Below are positions 1-8,436 of a stretch of 64,000 nt of DNA, piece by piece. This stretch comes from Streptomyces musisoli (GTDB taxonomy: Bacteria > Actinomycetota > Actinomycetes > Streptomycetales > Streptomycetaceae), in contig NZ_JAERRH010000008.1 of the NCBI RefSeq assembly GCF_016741855.1, forward strand, positions 310,001-374,000. The letters are read 5' to 3'. A program made the translations under genes and the position numbers. Position 1 is the first letter of the stretch. Every line of letters starts with the position of its first letter. Below the pieces are notes generated by a model that was given only the letters and a program-made list of their open reading frames with translations, ran no database searches and had not been told where the DNA came from.

Positions 1-227
1 AGCGAATCGACGATCCGCTGGTCCTCGACCTCGTAGACCCCGCACAGGTCGCGCACATCGCGCTGGCTGATGCTTCTGCGGCCGTTCTCCAGCCTGCTGA
101 TCTTCGACTGCGACACGAGCAGCCGCTCCGCCACCTCTTCGGCCGTCATGCCCTTGAGTTCGCGAAGCCTGCGCAACTCCTGGCCCAGCCGGCGCCGCCT
201 GACGGTGGGATTCACATTGGACGCCAC
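1..227 (-). CDS. XRE-family helix-turn-helix regulator, N-terminal part (cut by window edge)
   Basis: The first ~75 residues are visible and the rest lies to the left of the window. The reading begins with GTG at 227 (GTGGCGTCC) behind a GGAGG about ten bases upstream. The protein has a basic RRRRLGQELRRLR start and then a canonical XRE helix-turn-helix (MTAEEVAERLLVSQSKISRLENGRR), which binds DNA. In Streptomyces this N-terminus usually leads into a DUF5753 sensor domain, and such genes often pair with a DUF397 gene. Neither partner can be seen here, so the subfamily is inference. Confidence 0.8.
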   Translation of the reverse strand, partial: MASNVNPTVRRRRLGQELRRLRELKGMTAEEVAERLLVSQSKISRLENGRRSISQRDVRDLCGVYEVEDQRIVDS

Positions 228-526
228 GGGACGTGCACCTCCGGCTGCCTGCCTGTTACTTAACACTTTGCGTATCTGCTGTTGAGCAGACTGCCACCAA
301 GGTGTCTTCTACCGCTGGGAAACGACGGATATGCGGCGCCCCTCGAACTCCTGACCTCCCGAACTCCCGCGCCCCGCACTCCCGTCCCCCTTTTCCGCCC
401 GAACCCGGGACGCCCGTGCCGTGGCGCTCGGACGCAGTCGAGCGGGGCGGTGGGACCACAGGGGTCTCACCGCCCCGCTCGGACCAGCGGCTCCCGAACC
501 GGGTTCGTGGGGAACGGGGTTGCGGC
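228..526. other. Intergenic region between XRE gene and GPP34 gene
   Basis: This 299-base gap holds the XRE gene's ribosome site at its left end and a strong terminator-like hairpin at 439-481. I see no credible gene: the open frames crossing it on both strands are Arg/Pro-rich shadows without a ribosome site. Confidence 0.6.
439..481 (-). terminator. GC-rich hairpin terminator downstream of GPP34 gene
   Basis: A near-perfect inverted repeat, CGAGCGGGGCGGTG...CACCGCCCCGCTCG, has a short loop centred near 461. It begins about 45 bases beyond the stop of the minus-strand gene at 527-1282. There is no U-tract, as is usual for Streptomyces terminators. Confidence 0.65.
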
Positions 527-1282
527 TCAGTGGGCCACGGCGCGCGCCATGGACCCGTGACGCGGCTGCATGGGAACCCCGCGTGCGGGTTCCGCCACGG
601 CCCGGGCTCCGGGCGTGGCCGGCCGGCCGGCCGAGGCCGGGCCGCGGCGCGGCTGGGCGGCCGCACCGTTCTGCACGTCCATGACGGCGTGGGCGACGAG
701 CCCGCCCATGGGGTCGTGCCGGATCAGGTCCCGCAGCCGGGACCGGGACGAGCGCCCCTCGTTCCCCGGATACAGGTGCTTGCCGAGCCCGACGGCGTGC
801 GCCAGGGCGGCGAGCGCCGCGGTCCGCGGGTCCGGCGGTACGCCGGTGCGGATCGCGGAGTCCAGCCGGGCTCGGATCTCCCGGCTGATGGCGGTGTCCG
901 TCGCCTGGTACCGCGTCGTCGGCAACACCCCGCACATCTGGCCCGGCACGGCGGCGACCATGCCGCACCGCTCCAGATGCGAGAGGTAGACCTGGCGGAG
1001 CCCGAGACGCGGCCCGCCGATCCAGTGGACAGCGCGTACCGGAGCGCCGCGCCTTCGCAGCAACTCCAACGCGCAGTCCAGAGTCGGATCTCCTGTCGGC
1101 CGTGGTACGACCACGGCGATACGATCCCCGTCTGGGGCTATCCGTCCGGCCAGCGCCAGCTCCACTAGCTGTGCTCCGGCCAGACCGAGGTCGAGCGACT
1201 GCGGCTGTGCAGTGGTACCCGTGGCCGGGTCCAATGCCAGCAGCAGAAGCTCCTCCGGAAGTGTTCTGCGGCTCCTGCCCAT
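527..1282 (-). CDS. GPP34-family (GOLPH3/Vps74-like) phosphoprotein
   Basis: The 251-residue protein starts MGRSRRTLPEELLLLALDP, the recognisable opening of bacterial GPP34 proteins. It continues with the family's LAGAQLVELALAGRI and a C-terminal half of short helices. The eukaryotic relatives bind phosphatidylinositol-4-phosphate and glycosyltransferases at the Golgi. The Streptomyces homologues are soluble, and I know of no established function for them. The ATG at 1282 is preceded by GGGGAGG at a five-base spacing, which supports this start. The last ~45 residues are low-complexity (Ala/Arg/Pro) and probably disordered. It is transcribed alone, divergent from the carboxypeptidase gene. Confidence 0.75.
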   Translation of the reverse strand: MGRSRRTLPEELLLLALDPATGTTAQPQSLDLGLAGAQLVELALAGRIAPDGDRIAVVVPRPTGDPTLDCALELLRRRGAPVRAVHWIGGPRLGLRQVYLSHLERCGMVAAVPGQMCGVLPTTRYQATDTAISREIRARLDSAIRTGVPPDPRTAALAALAHAVGLGKHLYPGNEGRSSRSRLRDLIRHDPMGGLVAHAVMDVQNGAAAQPRRGPASAGRPATPGARAVAEPARGVPMQPRHGSMARAVAH

Positions 1283-1348
1283 CCATGCCTCCCCGCGTGG
1301 ATGAATGACAGGGTGACCCCTCTCACATTGGTCTGTCGAGAGTGCGTG

Positions 1349-1370
1349 ACCGGTTCGTGAGGGAACCGGT
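1349..1370. promoter_or_regulatory. Perfect 8-bp hairpin in the divergent promoter region
   Basis: ACCGGTTC and GAACCGGT are separated by six bases, about 105 bp upstream of the carboxypeptidase GTG and 67 bp upstream of the GPP34 ATG. It could be an operator or a 5'-leader hairpin of either gene. I cannot name a regulator. Confidence 0.4.
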
Positions 1371-1475
1371 AGGTATGTCGTTCTCGTCTACCACAGGGGC
1401 CAAGCCCTCACACAGGACACTGGTACATGGTTCGGACAGGGCGCGTGCAGGCGTGCGGCGCAGGAGGAGGCATCG

Positions 1476-4433
1476 GTGGCGGGCGAGTCCCCCGACAGGT
1501 CGAAGAAGCGCGAGTCGTCGGTGGAACCGACGTCGGGGAGCGCGGGTTCGGTTCCCGAGGCGCGCGATCCGCGTCTCGCGGTCGCCCGTGAAAAGGATTC
1601 CTCGGGCGGCGGTACGGACACGGCGACGAAGGTCCTGACCGTACGAGCCGAAACCCCGGCCGAGCCGGATGAGCCGGCCGGCGCCGAGAACTCCCCCGCG
1701 TCCGGCGAGAACTCCTCCGCGTCCGGCGAGGACGCCGCCCTGCGGGCGGCGGTCTCGGCGTGGGTACGCGAGCCGGGAACCAACGCGACTGCAAAGTCCG
1801 GGAAGACGGGGGCCGAGAACGAGGCCAAGTCCGAGGACGACACGGACGCGAACTCCGGGGCCCCGTCCAACCCGAAGGCGAAGCCGGAGACTTCGCCCGG
1901 GACCGATGCCTCGGCCGGGGCGGCGACCGAGGACAAGGCCTCACCGGCCGGCCGCGCCGAGTCCGGCCCCGGGGCGACGTCCGAGACGGAAGCCGAGCGT
2001 GAGACGCCGTCTGGCACGGCCGCGGACACGGAGGCGACCTCGGACGAGCCGACCTCGGACGAGCCGACGGACGCGGACGGCGCGGAGACGGATGCGGCCA
2101 CCGCGACCGCCGACGCCGGTACGAAGGCCGACGCGACCGACGAGGACGACGCGGCCGACAAGGACGACGCGGCCGACAAGGACGGCGCCGGCGCCGGCGC
2201 CAAGCGTGACATGAACGCGAAGAACAAGCCGGCCACGACGGACGCGGAGGCCAAGGCGGACACCGAGGCCGACGCAGACGCGAAGACCAAGCCGAACCCG
2301 AAGACCGTGACCGAGCCGAACACCACGGCGGACGCGGACTCGACGAACGAGCCGGCGGCGGACTCGAAGACCGACGCGGGCGCCAAGCGTGCCGCGGGGG
2401 CGAAGGCCGACGCGAGCGCGAACAGCGACGACGCGAAGAACAAGGCGGAGGCGAGCCCGAAGACCGACGCGGGCGCCAAGGGCGGCTCGGCGGCGAAGAG
2501 CGACACGGACGCGAGCGCCGAGAGCAACGCGAACACCAAGGCCGACGGCGCGGCGGCCGAGGCTGAGGTGGGTGCGGTCGGGGACGGGCCGGTGGTCGCC
2601 GATGGCGGGGACGCCCCACAGGGGCCACCCGCAGGTGACGACGAGAGCCGCACGGGTGGTGCGGGTGGGAAGACGGACGCCGCCGAAGGCGAAGCCGAGG
2701 CGGAGGCCGAGCCCGCCGAGGCGGCGCCCAAGCCGTCCGCGGACGGCGTCGATCAGCCGACCACCGTTTTCAAGGCCGTACAGCCCAAGAAGCCCCGCGT
2801 CGACCAGCCGACCACCATGCTCAAGCTCGGCGGCACGCCCACGAACGCCGAGCCCAAGGACGGCACGCCCGAGGACGCCAAGCCCAGGGACGCCGCTCCC
2901 AAGGCCGGCACGCCCAAGGACGCCGAACCCAAGGATGCCAAGCCCAAGGGCTCCAAGCCCGGGGGCTCCAAGTCCGAGGCTTCCGCGGCCCCGGCCGAGT
3001 CCGACCCCGAGCGCACCAGCAAGTTCGTCGCGCTGAAGAACGACATGCGCCCGGCCGGCAAGCCCAGGTCCGCGGTCGCACCCCCGGTCACGCCCCCCGA
3101 CGCCACCACCCCCGTCCCCCAGGTCGGCCCGGAACGCACCACCCAGCAGCCGCTCCCGCCCAAGCCCCCGCTGGACCTGCTGGCGGAGCTGACCAACACG
3201 CCCCCGCCCCCGGAGACCCCGGTCCGCACGGTCGTGCGCCGGGTCAAGATCTGGACCCCCCTGGTCGTGCTCCTGGCGATCGTCTTCGCGGTCGTGCAGA
3301 CCTTCCGCCCGCTGCCGTCCCCCACCCTCTCGCTCACCGCGAAGGACACGTACACCTTCGACGGCAAGACGAACCTGCCCTGGCCGGGCGAGGGCCAGGG
3401 CTGGCTCGACGGCGACGGCATCGGCACGATGGGCAGCTTCGGCAAGCAGACCCCCGTGGCCATCGGCTCGGTCGCCAAGACCATGACCTCCTACATCATC
3501 CTGAGGGACCACCCGCTGAAGCCGGGGCAGGAAGGCCCGAAGATCAAGATCGACCCGACGGCGGAGAAGGAGGGCGGCTACAACAAGGACGGCGAGTCGA
3601 CGCTCGACACCGTCAAGGCCGGTCAGTCCCTCACCCAGAGGCAGGCCCTGTCGGCCGTCCTCATCCCCTCCGCCAACAACATCGCGCGGCTCCTCGCGCG
3701 CTGGGACGCGGGCTCGGAGGCGGCGTTCGTCAAGAAGATGAACGCCACCGCCAAGGAACTCGGGATGACCCACACGACGTACACCGACCCCTCGGGGCTG
3801 AAGGAGACCACCGTCTCCACCGCCGGGGACCAGGTGAAGCTCGGCCGCGCGTTCGTCAAGGTCCCGGCCCTGGTCGCCATCACCAGCTCCGCCAGCTGGA
3901 CCGACCCGTCCGGCAAGTACTGGGACAACACCAACCACCTGCCGTACAACATCGGCGCGCTCGGCATCAAGACCGGCAGCACCTCCAAGGCCGGCGGCAA
4001 CCTGCTCTTCGCCTCCCGCAAGAAGGTCGGCGGGCAGACGGTGACCCTCGTCGGCGCGATCCTCGGCCAGCACAAGCCGAAGATCCTCGAGACGGCCAAC
4101 AAGGTCAGCCAGACCGCGCTGCTCGCCGCCCAGGACGCGCTGACCTCGTCGAAGATCCTCAAGAAGGGGGACGTGGTCGGCTACGTGGACGACGGGCTCG
4201 GCGGCCACACCCCGATCGTGATCACCAAGGACGTCACGGCCGTCGGCTGGGCCGGCCTGAAGGTGAAGCTGTCCTTCGCCTCCGGGACCGTGCCGCACAC
4301 GGCGAAGGCCGGCACCCAGGTCGGCACGCTCACCGTCGGTGACGGCTCGGCCGGTGCCGTGAAGGTTCCCGTGGCCCTCCAGAAGGATCTCGCGGAGCCC
4401 GGTTTCGGCGCCAAGCTCACGCGTCTGGGCTGA
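1476..4433 (+). CDS. Membrane-anchored D-alanyl-D-alanine carboxypeptidase (peptidase S11) with very long low-complexity N-terminus
   Basis: The GTG at 1476 follows AGGAGGAGG. Residues 1-~585 are an Asp/Ala/Lys/Glu/Thr-rich, probably disordered cytoplasmic stretch. One transmembrane helix follows near 590-610 (LVVLLAIVFAVVQTF), then an extracellular S11 penicillin-binding domain. The domain carries all three active-site motifs: S665-V-A-K668, S732-A-N734 and K832-T-G834. The enzyme removes the terminal D-Ala from peptidoglycan stem pentapeptides and so limits cross-linking. At 985 residues it is about twice the family's usual length because of the N-terminal region, whose many Thr/Ser residues could be kinase targets (inference). 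The neighbouring downstream gene on the same strand encodes a polytopic membrane protein. Confidence 0.9.
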   Translation: MAGESPDRSKKRESSVEPTSGSAGSVPEARDPRLAVAREKDSSGGGTDTATKVLTVRAETPAEPDEPAGAENSPASGENSSASGEDAALRAAVSAWVREPGTNATAKSGKTGAENEAKSEDDTDANSGAPSNPKAKPETSPGTDASAGAATEDKASPAGRAESGPGATSETEAERETPSGTAADTEATSDEPTSDEPTDADGAETDAATATADAGTKADATDEDDAADKDDAADKDGAGAGAKRDMNAKNKPATTDAEAKADTEADADAKTKPNPKTVTEPNTTADADSTNEPAADSKTDAGAKRAAGAKADASANSDDAKNKAEASPKTDAGAKGGSAAKSDTDASAESNANTKADGAAAEAEVGAVGDGPVVADGGDAPQGPPAGDDESRTGGAGGKTDAAEGEAEAEAEPAEAAPKPSADGVDQPTTVFKAVQPKKPRVDQPTTMLKLGGTPTNAEPKDGTPEDAKPRDAAPKAGTPKDAEPKDAKPKGSKPGGSKSEASAAPAESDPERTSKFVALKNDMRPAGKPRSAVAPPVTPPDATTPVPQVGPERTTQQPLPPKPPLDLLAELTNTPPPPETPVRTVVRRVKIWTPLVVLLAIVFAVVQTFRPLPSPTLSLTAKDTYTFDGKTNLPWPGEGQGWLDGDGIGTMGSFGKQTPVAIGSVAKTMTSYIILRDHPLKPGQEGPKIKIDPTAEKEGGYNKDGESTLDTVKAGQSLTQRQALSAVLIPSANNIARLLARWDAGSEAAFVKKMNATAKELGMTHTTYTDPSGLKETTVSTAGDQVKLGRAFVKVPALVAITSSASWTDPSGKYWDNTNHLPYNIGALGIKTGSTSKAGGNLLFASRKKVGGQTVTLVGAILGQHKPKILETANKVSQTALLAAQDALTSSKILKKGDVVGYVDDGLGGHTPIVITKDVTAVGWAGLKVKLSFASGTVPHTAKAGTQVGTLTVGDGSAGAVKVPVALQKDLAEPGFGAKLTRLG

Positions 4434-4456
4434 CCACACGGCCGCCGGCCCATCCG

Positions 4457-4504
4457 CGCACCCCGTCGACGGAGCCCCACCCGGGAGCCCCGTCGCGGGG
4501 TGCG
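4457..4504 (+). terminator. Long-loop inverted repeat after the carboxypeptidase gene
   Basis: CGCACCCCG at 4457-4465 pairs perfectly with CGGGGTGCG at 4496-4504, giving a 9-bp stem about 25 bases past the stop. The loop is long (~30 bases), so this is a tentative terminator separating the two plus-strand genes. Confidence 0.4.
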
Positions 4505-4631
4505 TGCTAGCGTCACGAATCGGGGCAGGTCGCGGGGTCACGGGGCGAAACCGCGAACTGGACGGAAAGCGGCCGGGAACACCGTAGGAAGCGGCCGAGA
4601 ACAGAAAACAGGACACGGGGAGTGCCTTCAG

Positions 4632-6524
4632 GTGGCCACAGCGGAGCCGACACGCGCCGACGACGCCGATCCGGGGCCGGAATCCGGGCCGCGAATACGT
4701 CTGTCCATGACCGACGTCGCGACGGATACGGCCGCCGACACGTCCGTCGCCGGGGCCGCCCGCACACCGTCCGGCACGGACGGTGACGGAGCCCTGGCAG
4801 ACCGTCCCGGCGCACGTGCCCGTGCGCTCGCCCTCCTCGAACCCCTCCGGCAGCGGCTGCTGCGGCACCCCGTGCTGTCCATGACCGCGCTCTCGGGTGT
4901 CCTGCACATCGTCTGGTTCTTCACGTTCGCCAACAGCGGCGGCGATCTGGCCGCGCAGGACGCCTGGGCCGAGTTCGTCGGCCGGCACCCGGACTCGGCG
5001 TACAACCTCGCCTGGTACGGGGGCATGCACCCGGTGTCGTACAGCGTGGTGTCGCCGTACCTGATGTCGGTCCTCGGCGTCCGTACGACGATGATGATCG
5101 CCGGGACGCTGTCGGCGGGGCTGCTGACGATGCTCCTCATCCGCAGCCGGGCGGTGAAGAACCCGCTGTGGGTCTCGCTCGCCGCGCTCTTCGCACTGAT
5201 CTGCAACGCGATCTCGGGCCGGGTGACCTTCGGGCTGGGCACGATGTTCGCGCTCGGCTCGGTCGCGGCCGTGTTCTGCTGGCCGTACCGGTGGCGGTAC
5301 AAACGCTGGGCGAAGGCCCTGGTAGCCGCCCCGCTGGCCGCGCTCGCCACGATGGCCTCGCCGGTCGCGGGGCTGTTCGTGGGCCTGGTCGCGGTCGCGC
5401 TGTTCCTCCAGAAGCGGCGCCCGGGTGCCTGGGCGCTGGGGATCGCGCCGTCGGCGGTGGTCGCGGTGTCGGCCTGGCTGTTCCCGTTCTCCGGCACCCA
5501 GCCGATGGGGATCGGCTCGGTGATACTGCCGCTGCTGTACGGCCTGCTGTGCCTGTTCCTGGTGCCGAAGGAGTGGGTGACCGTCCGGCTGACGGCCGCC
5601 GTCTACAGCGTCGGTGTCGTCCTGGTGTGGCTGATCAGCTCGCAGATCGGGTCCAACATCTCGCGGCTGCCGATGCTGTTCGCGGGCGCGACCCTGATCG
5701 CGGCCCTGCCGTACACCGTGCCGAAGACCCGCACGTGGTACGTGACCGTGCTGGCCTTCCTCGGCTTCGTCGGCTGGATCGGCTTCAAGTCGGTGGACGA
5801 CATCATCCACACCACGCCGGCCGCCTCCTGGGCGCGGGAGCTGGCCCCGCTCGTCAACGAGCTCCAGAAGGCCGGCGCCGAGAAGGGCCGCGTCGAGGTG
5901 GTCCCCGCCCGCTCCCACCGCGAGGCCTCCGCGCTCGCGCCGTACGTCAACCTGGCCCGGGGCTGGAACCGGCAGGCCGACATGGAGCGCAATCCGCTCT
6001 TCTACGACGACACGCTCAACTCGGCGACCTACCACGAGTGGCTCCAGCGGTGGGCGGTGCACTTCGTGGTGCTGCCCAAGGACAACGTGGACGGCGACGG
6101 CGGCGAGCGGGAGCTGCTGCGGCGCGGGATGCCGTATCTGAAGCAGGTCTGGGGCGACACCAACTGGCAGCTGTTCAAGGTGACGGATCCGGCGCCGCTC
6201 GCCGAGCCGAACGCGGTGGTCGACCGGGCCGAGCAGGGCGAGATGACGTTGCAGGTGAAGAAGGCCGGGCGGATCCTGATACGGATTCCGTACTCCCCGT
6301 GGCTGAGCGTCGTCGACGAGCACGGCAAGAGCGTGAAGCCGCCGCAGGCGTCCACCGGTACGCCGAAGGCGTACCGGAACGTCAACGGGTGCCTGTTGCA
6401 GACGCCGGAGGACGGGAACGGCGACAGGTGGACGGTGCTGCTCGCTCCGCGGGCCGGGACGTACCACCTGGCCGCCCCGTACCAGCTGCCCCGCGGTACG
6501 CCGTGCCCCGACGAACTGAAGTGA
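4632..6524 (+). CDS. Polytopic membrane protein (MFS-annotated family, possibly glycosyltransferase-C-like)
   Basis: I chose the GTG at 4632 because it lies nine bases after GGGGAG and removes a charged, non-conserved leader; the frame itself is open from 4500. The ~630-residue protein has a short cytoplasmic N-terminus and then about eleven hydrophobic segments starting near residue 85. Its large final extracytoplasmic domain (last ~200 residues) has no membrane segment. The first outer loop carries a GGDLAAQDAWAEF motif. Such Asp-containing first loops followed by many helices also occur in GT-C polyprenyl-dependent glycosyltransferases, so a cell-envelope sugar transferase is an alternative to a transporter. 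Its position beside a cell-wall carboxypeptidase fits an envelope role. Confidence 0.7.
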   Translation: MATAEPTRADDADPGPESGPRIRLSMTDVATDTAADTSVAGAARTPSGTDGDGALADRPGARARALALLEPLRQRLLRHPVLSMTALSGVLHIVWFFTFANSGGDLAAQDAWAEFVGRHPDSAYNLAWYGGMHPVSYSVVSPYLMSVLGVRTTMMIAGTLSAGLLTMLLIRSRAVKNPLWVSLAALFALICNAISGRVTFGLGTMFALGSVAAVFCWPYRWRYKRWAKALVAAPLAALATMASPVAGLFVGLVAVALFLQKRRPGAWALGIAPSAVVAVSAWLFPFSGTQPMGIGSVILPLLYGLLCLFLVPKEWVTVRLTAAVYSVGVVLVWLISSQIGSNISRLPMLFAGATLIAALPYTVPKTRTWYVTVLAFLGFVGWIGFKSVDDIIHTTPAASWARELAPLVNELQKAGAEKGRVEVVPARSHREASALAPYVNLARGWNRQADMERNPLFYDDTLNSATYHEWLQRWAVHFVVLPKDNVDGDGGERELLRRGMPYLKQVWGDTNWQLFKVTDPAPLAEPNAVVDRAEQGEMTLQVKKAGRILIRIPYSPWLSVVDEHGKSVKPPQASTGTPKAYRNVNGCLLQTPEDGNGDRWTVLLAPRAGTYHLAAPYQLPRGTPCPDELK

Positions 6525-6536
6525 CCTCCCCGCCGT

Positions 6537-6564
6537 CCGCCCGGGGCCCTGGGCCCGCGGGCGG
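6537..6564. terminator. Bidirectional terminator between convergent genes
   Basis: CCGCCCG (6537-6543) and CGGGCGG (6558-6564) enclose a further GGGCCC/GGGCCC palindrome. The structure lies in the 57-base gap between two convergent genes, as expected for a shared terminator. Confidence 0.6.
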
Positions 6565-6581
6565 GTCCGGGCCGGCCGGGG

Positions 6582-7430
6582 CTATTCGGTCCCGCGCAGC
6601 TCGGCCACGTACGTGTCCGTGCCCGGCACCGTGGGGATGAACGGCGCCACCAGTTCCACCCGGCCCAGGCCCGCGTCCGCCACCTGCTCGTCCAGTCCGC
6701 AGAAGTGCTCCTGCCAGCACTCCCGGGGGTCCGTCTCCAGGAACCACAGCAGGGTCAGCCGGGTGGTCACGCCCTCCACCTGCTTGACGTAGGTCATGCG
6801 GTCGCCCGGCAGCGGGGTGGGCCGGAACACGGTCACCAGGGCGGACGGGGAGCCCGCGAGGCGGCGGGGCAGATGGCGGGTGTGCAGCCACTGGAGGAGT
6901 TCGGTCCGCTGCTGCGGTGACTCGGTGTCGATCACCTCCAGCACCAGGCCGGCGTAGGGGTGGTCGAGGGCATGGAAGTCCCTGGGCCCCGCGGCGCCGT
7001 CCCGGTACACCGTCGTCTCGTGGTCCTGGAAGGCCGTGAAGACGTGGGTGCGGGCGTGGTGGACGCGGGCGTCCCGGTTGAGGCGCTTGTTGATGGCGAC
7101 CGTCCACTTCATGTGGTCGGCGTAGCGGCCGGCGGTGATCCAGTAGGTGGAGAGGTAGCAGCCGGCCGTGACCGGCTGGGCGACCGCCGACTTCTCCGGG
7201 TAGCGCAGGAGCTGGAGCTCCCGGGTCGCGACCCAGCGGCGGCCCGCGTACATCCAGGGCATGGCCATCGCGCCGGCGTAGTAGTGGTCGTCCTCGTACC
7301 AGCGGTTGTAGGCGTACTCGTGGCCGGGGTGCGGCTCGACCATGGTGATCAGGGCGTGGCCGGGGCGGACGCCGTACGGTCCTGCGGCGGCCAGCTCGGC
7401 GTACAGCTCGCTGTGGGTGTCCTCGCTCAT
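6582..7430 (-). CDS. Unrecognised protein with two tandem EthD/Dabb-like segments, operator-controlled
   Basis: I do not recognise a named family for this 282-residue soluble protein. Two stretches look alike in pattern: an N-terminal VEPHPGHEYAYNRWYEDDHY and a later QWLHTRHLPRRLAG. Both fit the Trp-Tyr...His-Leu-Pro pattern of small ferredoxin-like dimeric alpha/beta-barrel proteins (EthD/DUF4286 type), so a duplicated barrel is a reasonable inference. It is divergent from an SDR gene. The 80-bp space between them carries a perfect TCTGACG-CTC-CGTCAGA operator, which places the pair in the window-wide catabolic regulon. A role in handling a reactive or hydrophobic intermediate is possible but unproven. 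Confidence 0.6.
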   Translation of the reverse strand: MSEDTHSELYAELAAAGPYGVRPGHALITMVEPHPGHEYAYNRWYEDDHYYAGAMAMPWMYAGRRWVATRELQLLRYPEKSAVAQPVTAGCYLSTYWITAGRYADHMKWTVAINKRLNRDARVHHARTHVFTAFQDHETTVYRDGAAGPRDFHALDHPYAGLVLEVIDTESPQQRTELLQWLHTRHLPRRLAGSPSALVTVFRPTPLPGDRMTYVKQVEGVTTRLTLLWFLETDPRECWQEHFCGLDEQVADAGLGRVELVAPFIPTVPGTDTYVAELRGTE

Positions 7431-7466
7431 GCTGTTCCCCTTCCGTCCTCCCGCGGACGCCCATAC

Positions 7467-7483
7467 TCTGACGCTCCGTCAGA
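7467..7483. promoter_or_regulatory. Operator palindrome O1 (TCTGACG-CTC-CGTCAGA)
   Basis: Perfect 7-bp arms flank a 3-bp centre. It lies 36 bp from the start at 7430 and 27 bp from the start at 7511, so it can control both divergent genes. It is the best match to the motif seen eleven times in this window. Confidence 0.8.
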
Positions 7484-7510
7484 TAGAACGCCAGACCCCG
7501 GGAGGCCCCG

Positions 7511-8299
7511 ATGTCCCTGCTCACCGGCAAGACCGTCGTCGTCTCGGGTGTCGGGGCCGGGCTCGGCCACCAGGTCGCCGCGGCCGTCGTGCGGGACGGC
7601 GGGAACGCGGTGCTCGGGGCGCGCACCGAGGCCAACCTCGCCAAGAGCGCGGCCGGGATCGACCCGGACGGCACGCGCACGGCGTACCGGGTGGCCGACA
7701 TCACCGACGAGGGGCAGTGCGAGGCGCTGGCGGCGCTGGCGCGGGAGAGGTTCGGCGCGATCGACGCCGTGGTGCACGTGGCCGCCTGGGACTCGTACTT
7801 CGGCGGCCTGGAGGACGCCGACTTCGCGAGCTGGCGGTCGGTCCTCGACGTGAACCTGCTGGGGACGCTGCGGATGACCCGGGCGTGCCTGCCGGCGCTG
7901 AAGGAGGGCGGGGGCGGGTCGGTGGTGTTCATCGGGACACAGTCGGCCGTGGCCGCGCCCTCACAGGTGAAGCAGGCCGCGTACGCCGCCTCGAAGGGGG
8001 CGCTGACCAGTGCGATGTACTCACTGGCCCGGGAGCTGGGGCCGTTCCGGATCCGGGTCAACACCGTGCTGCCGGGCTGGATGTGGGGGCCGCCGGTGCA
8101 GGCGTACGTCCGGTTCACCGCGCAGACGGAGGGGCTGCCGGAGGACGAGGTGCTGGGCCGGCTGGGCGAGCGGATGGCGCTGCCGGAGCTGGCCACCGAC
8201 GGGGACGTGGCGGACGCGGCGGTGTTCCTCGCCTCGGACCGGGCGCGGGCGATCACGGGGCAGTCGCTGCTGGTCAACGCCGGGGAGCTGATGCGGTAG
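7511..8299 (+). CDS. Short-chain dehydrogenase/reductase (SDR)
   Basis: This 262-residue classical SDR has a slightly unusual cofactor loop, VSGVGAGLG near residue 12, in place of TGxxxGxG. Its catalytic segment is intact: Ser in IGTQS and the YAASK Tyr/Lys pair near residue 160. The C-terminus GQSLLVNAGE is typical of the family. It should oxidise a secondary alcohol or reduce a ketone with NAD(P). The start is ATG at 7511 after GGGAGG. It faces the unrecognised gene at 6582-7430 across the shared operator O1, so it probably acts in the same catabolic pathway. The substrate cannot be read from the sequence. Confidence 0.85.
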   Translation: MSLLTGKTVVVSGVGAGLGHQVAAAVVRDGGNAVLGARTEANLAKSAAGIDPDGTRTAYRVADITDEGQCEALAALARERFGAIDAVVHVAAWDSYFGGLEDADFASWRSVLDVNLLGTLRMTRACLPALKEGGGGSVVFIGTQSAVAAPSQVKQAAYAASKGALTSAMYSLARELGPFRIRVNTVLPGWMWGPPVQAYVRFTAQTEGLPEDEVLGRLGERMALPELATDGDVADAAVFLASDRARAITGQSLLVNAGELMR

Positions 8300-8436
8300 C
8301 GGGCGGCCGAGGGGGCTTCGGCGATCACCTGCTTGTTCATACACATGAATCGAGGTCATCAAGTCGAACAATTTTACCGTGACTTGACGTACCGATTGCT
8401 TGTCGCGTTCATGTAGGCGGACTCACGATCGGGCAC

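Noticed and set aside
1388..2731. Long minus-strand open frames opposite the carboxypeptidase gene (447 aa; another of 1508 aa spanning 1941-6467)
   Set aside because: They are antisense shadows caused by high third-position GC. They have Ser/Ala/Pro- or Arg-rich composition, no domain-like segments and no ribosome site, while the plus strand encodes clear motifs.
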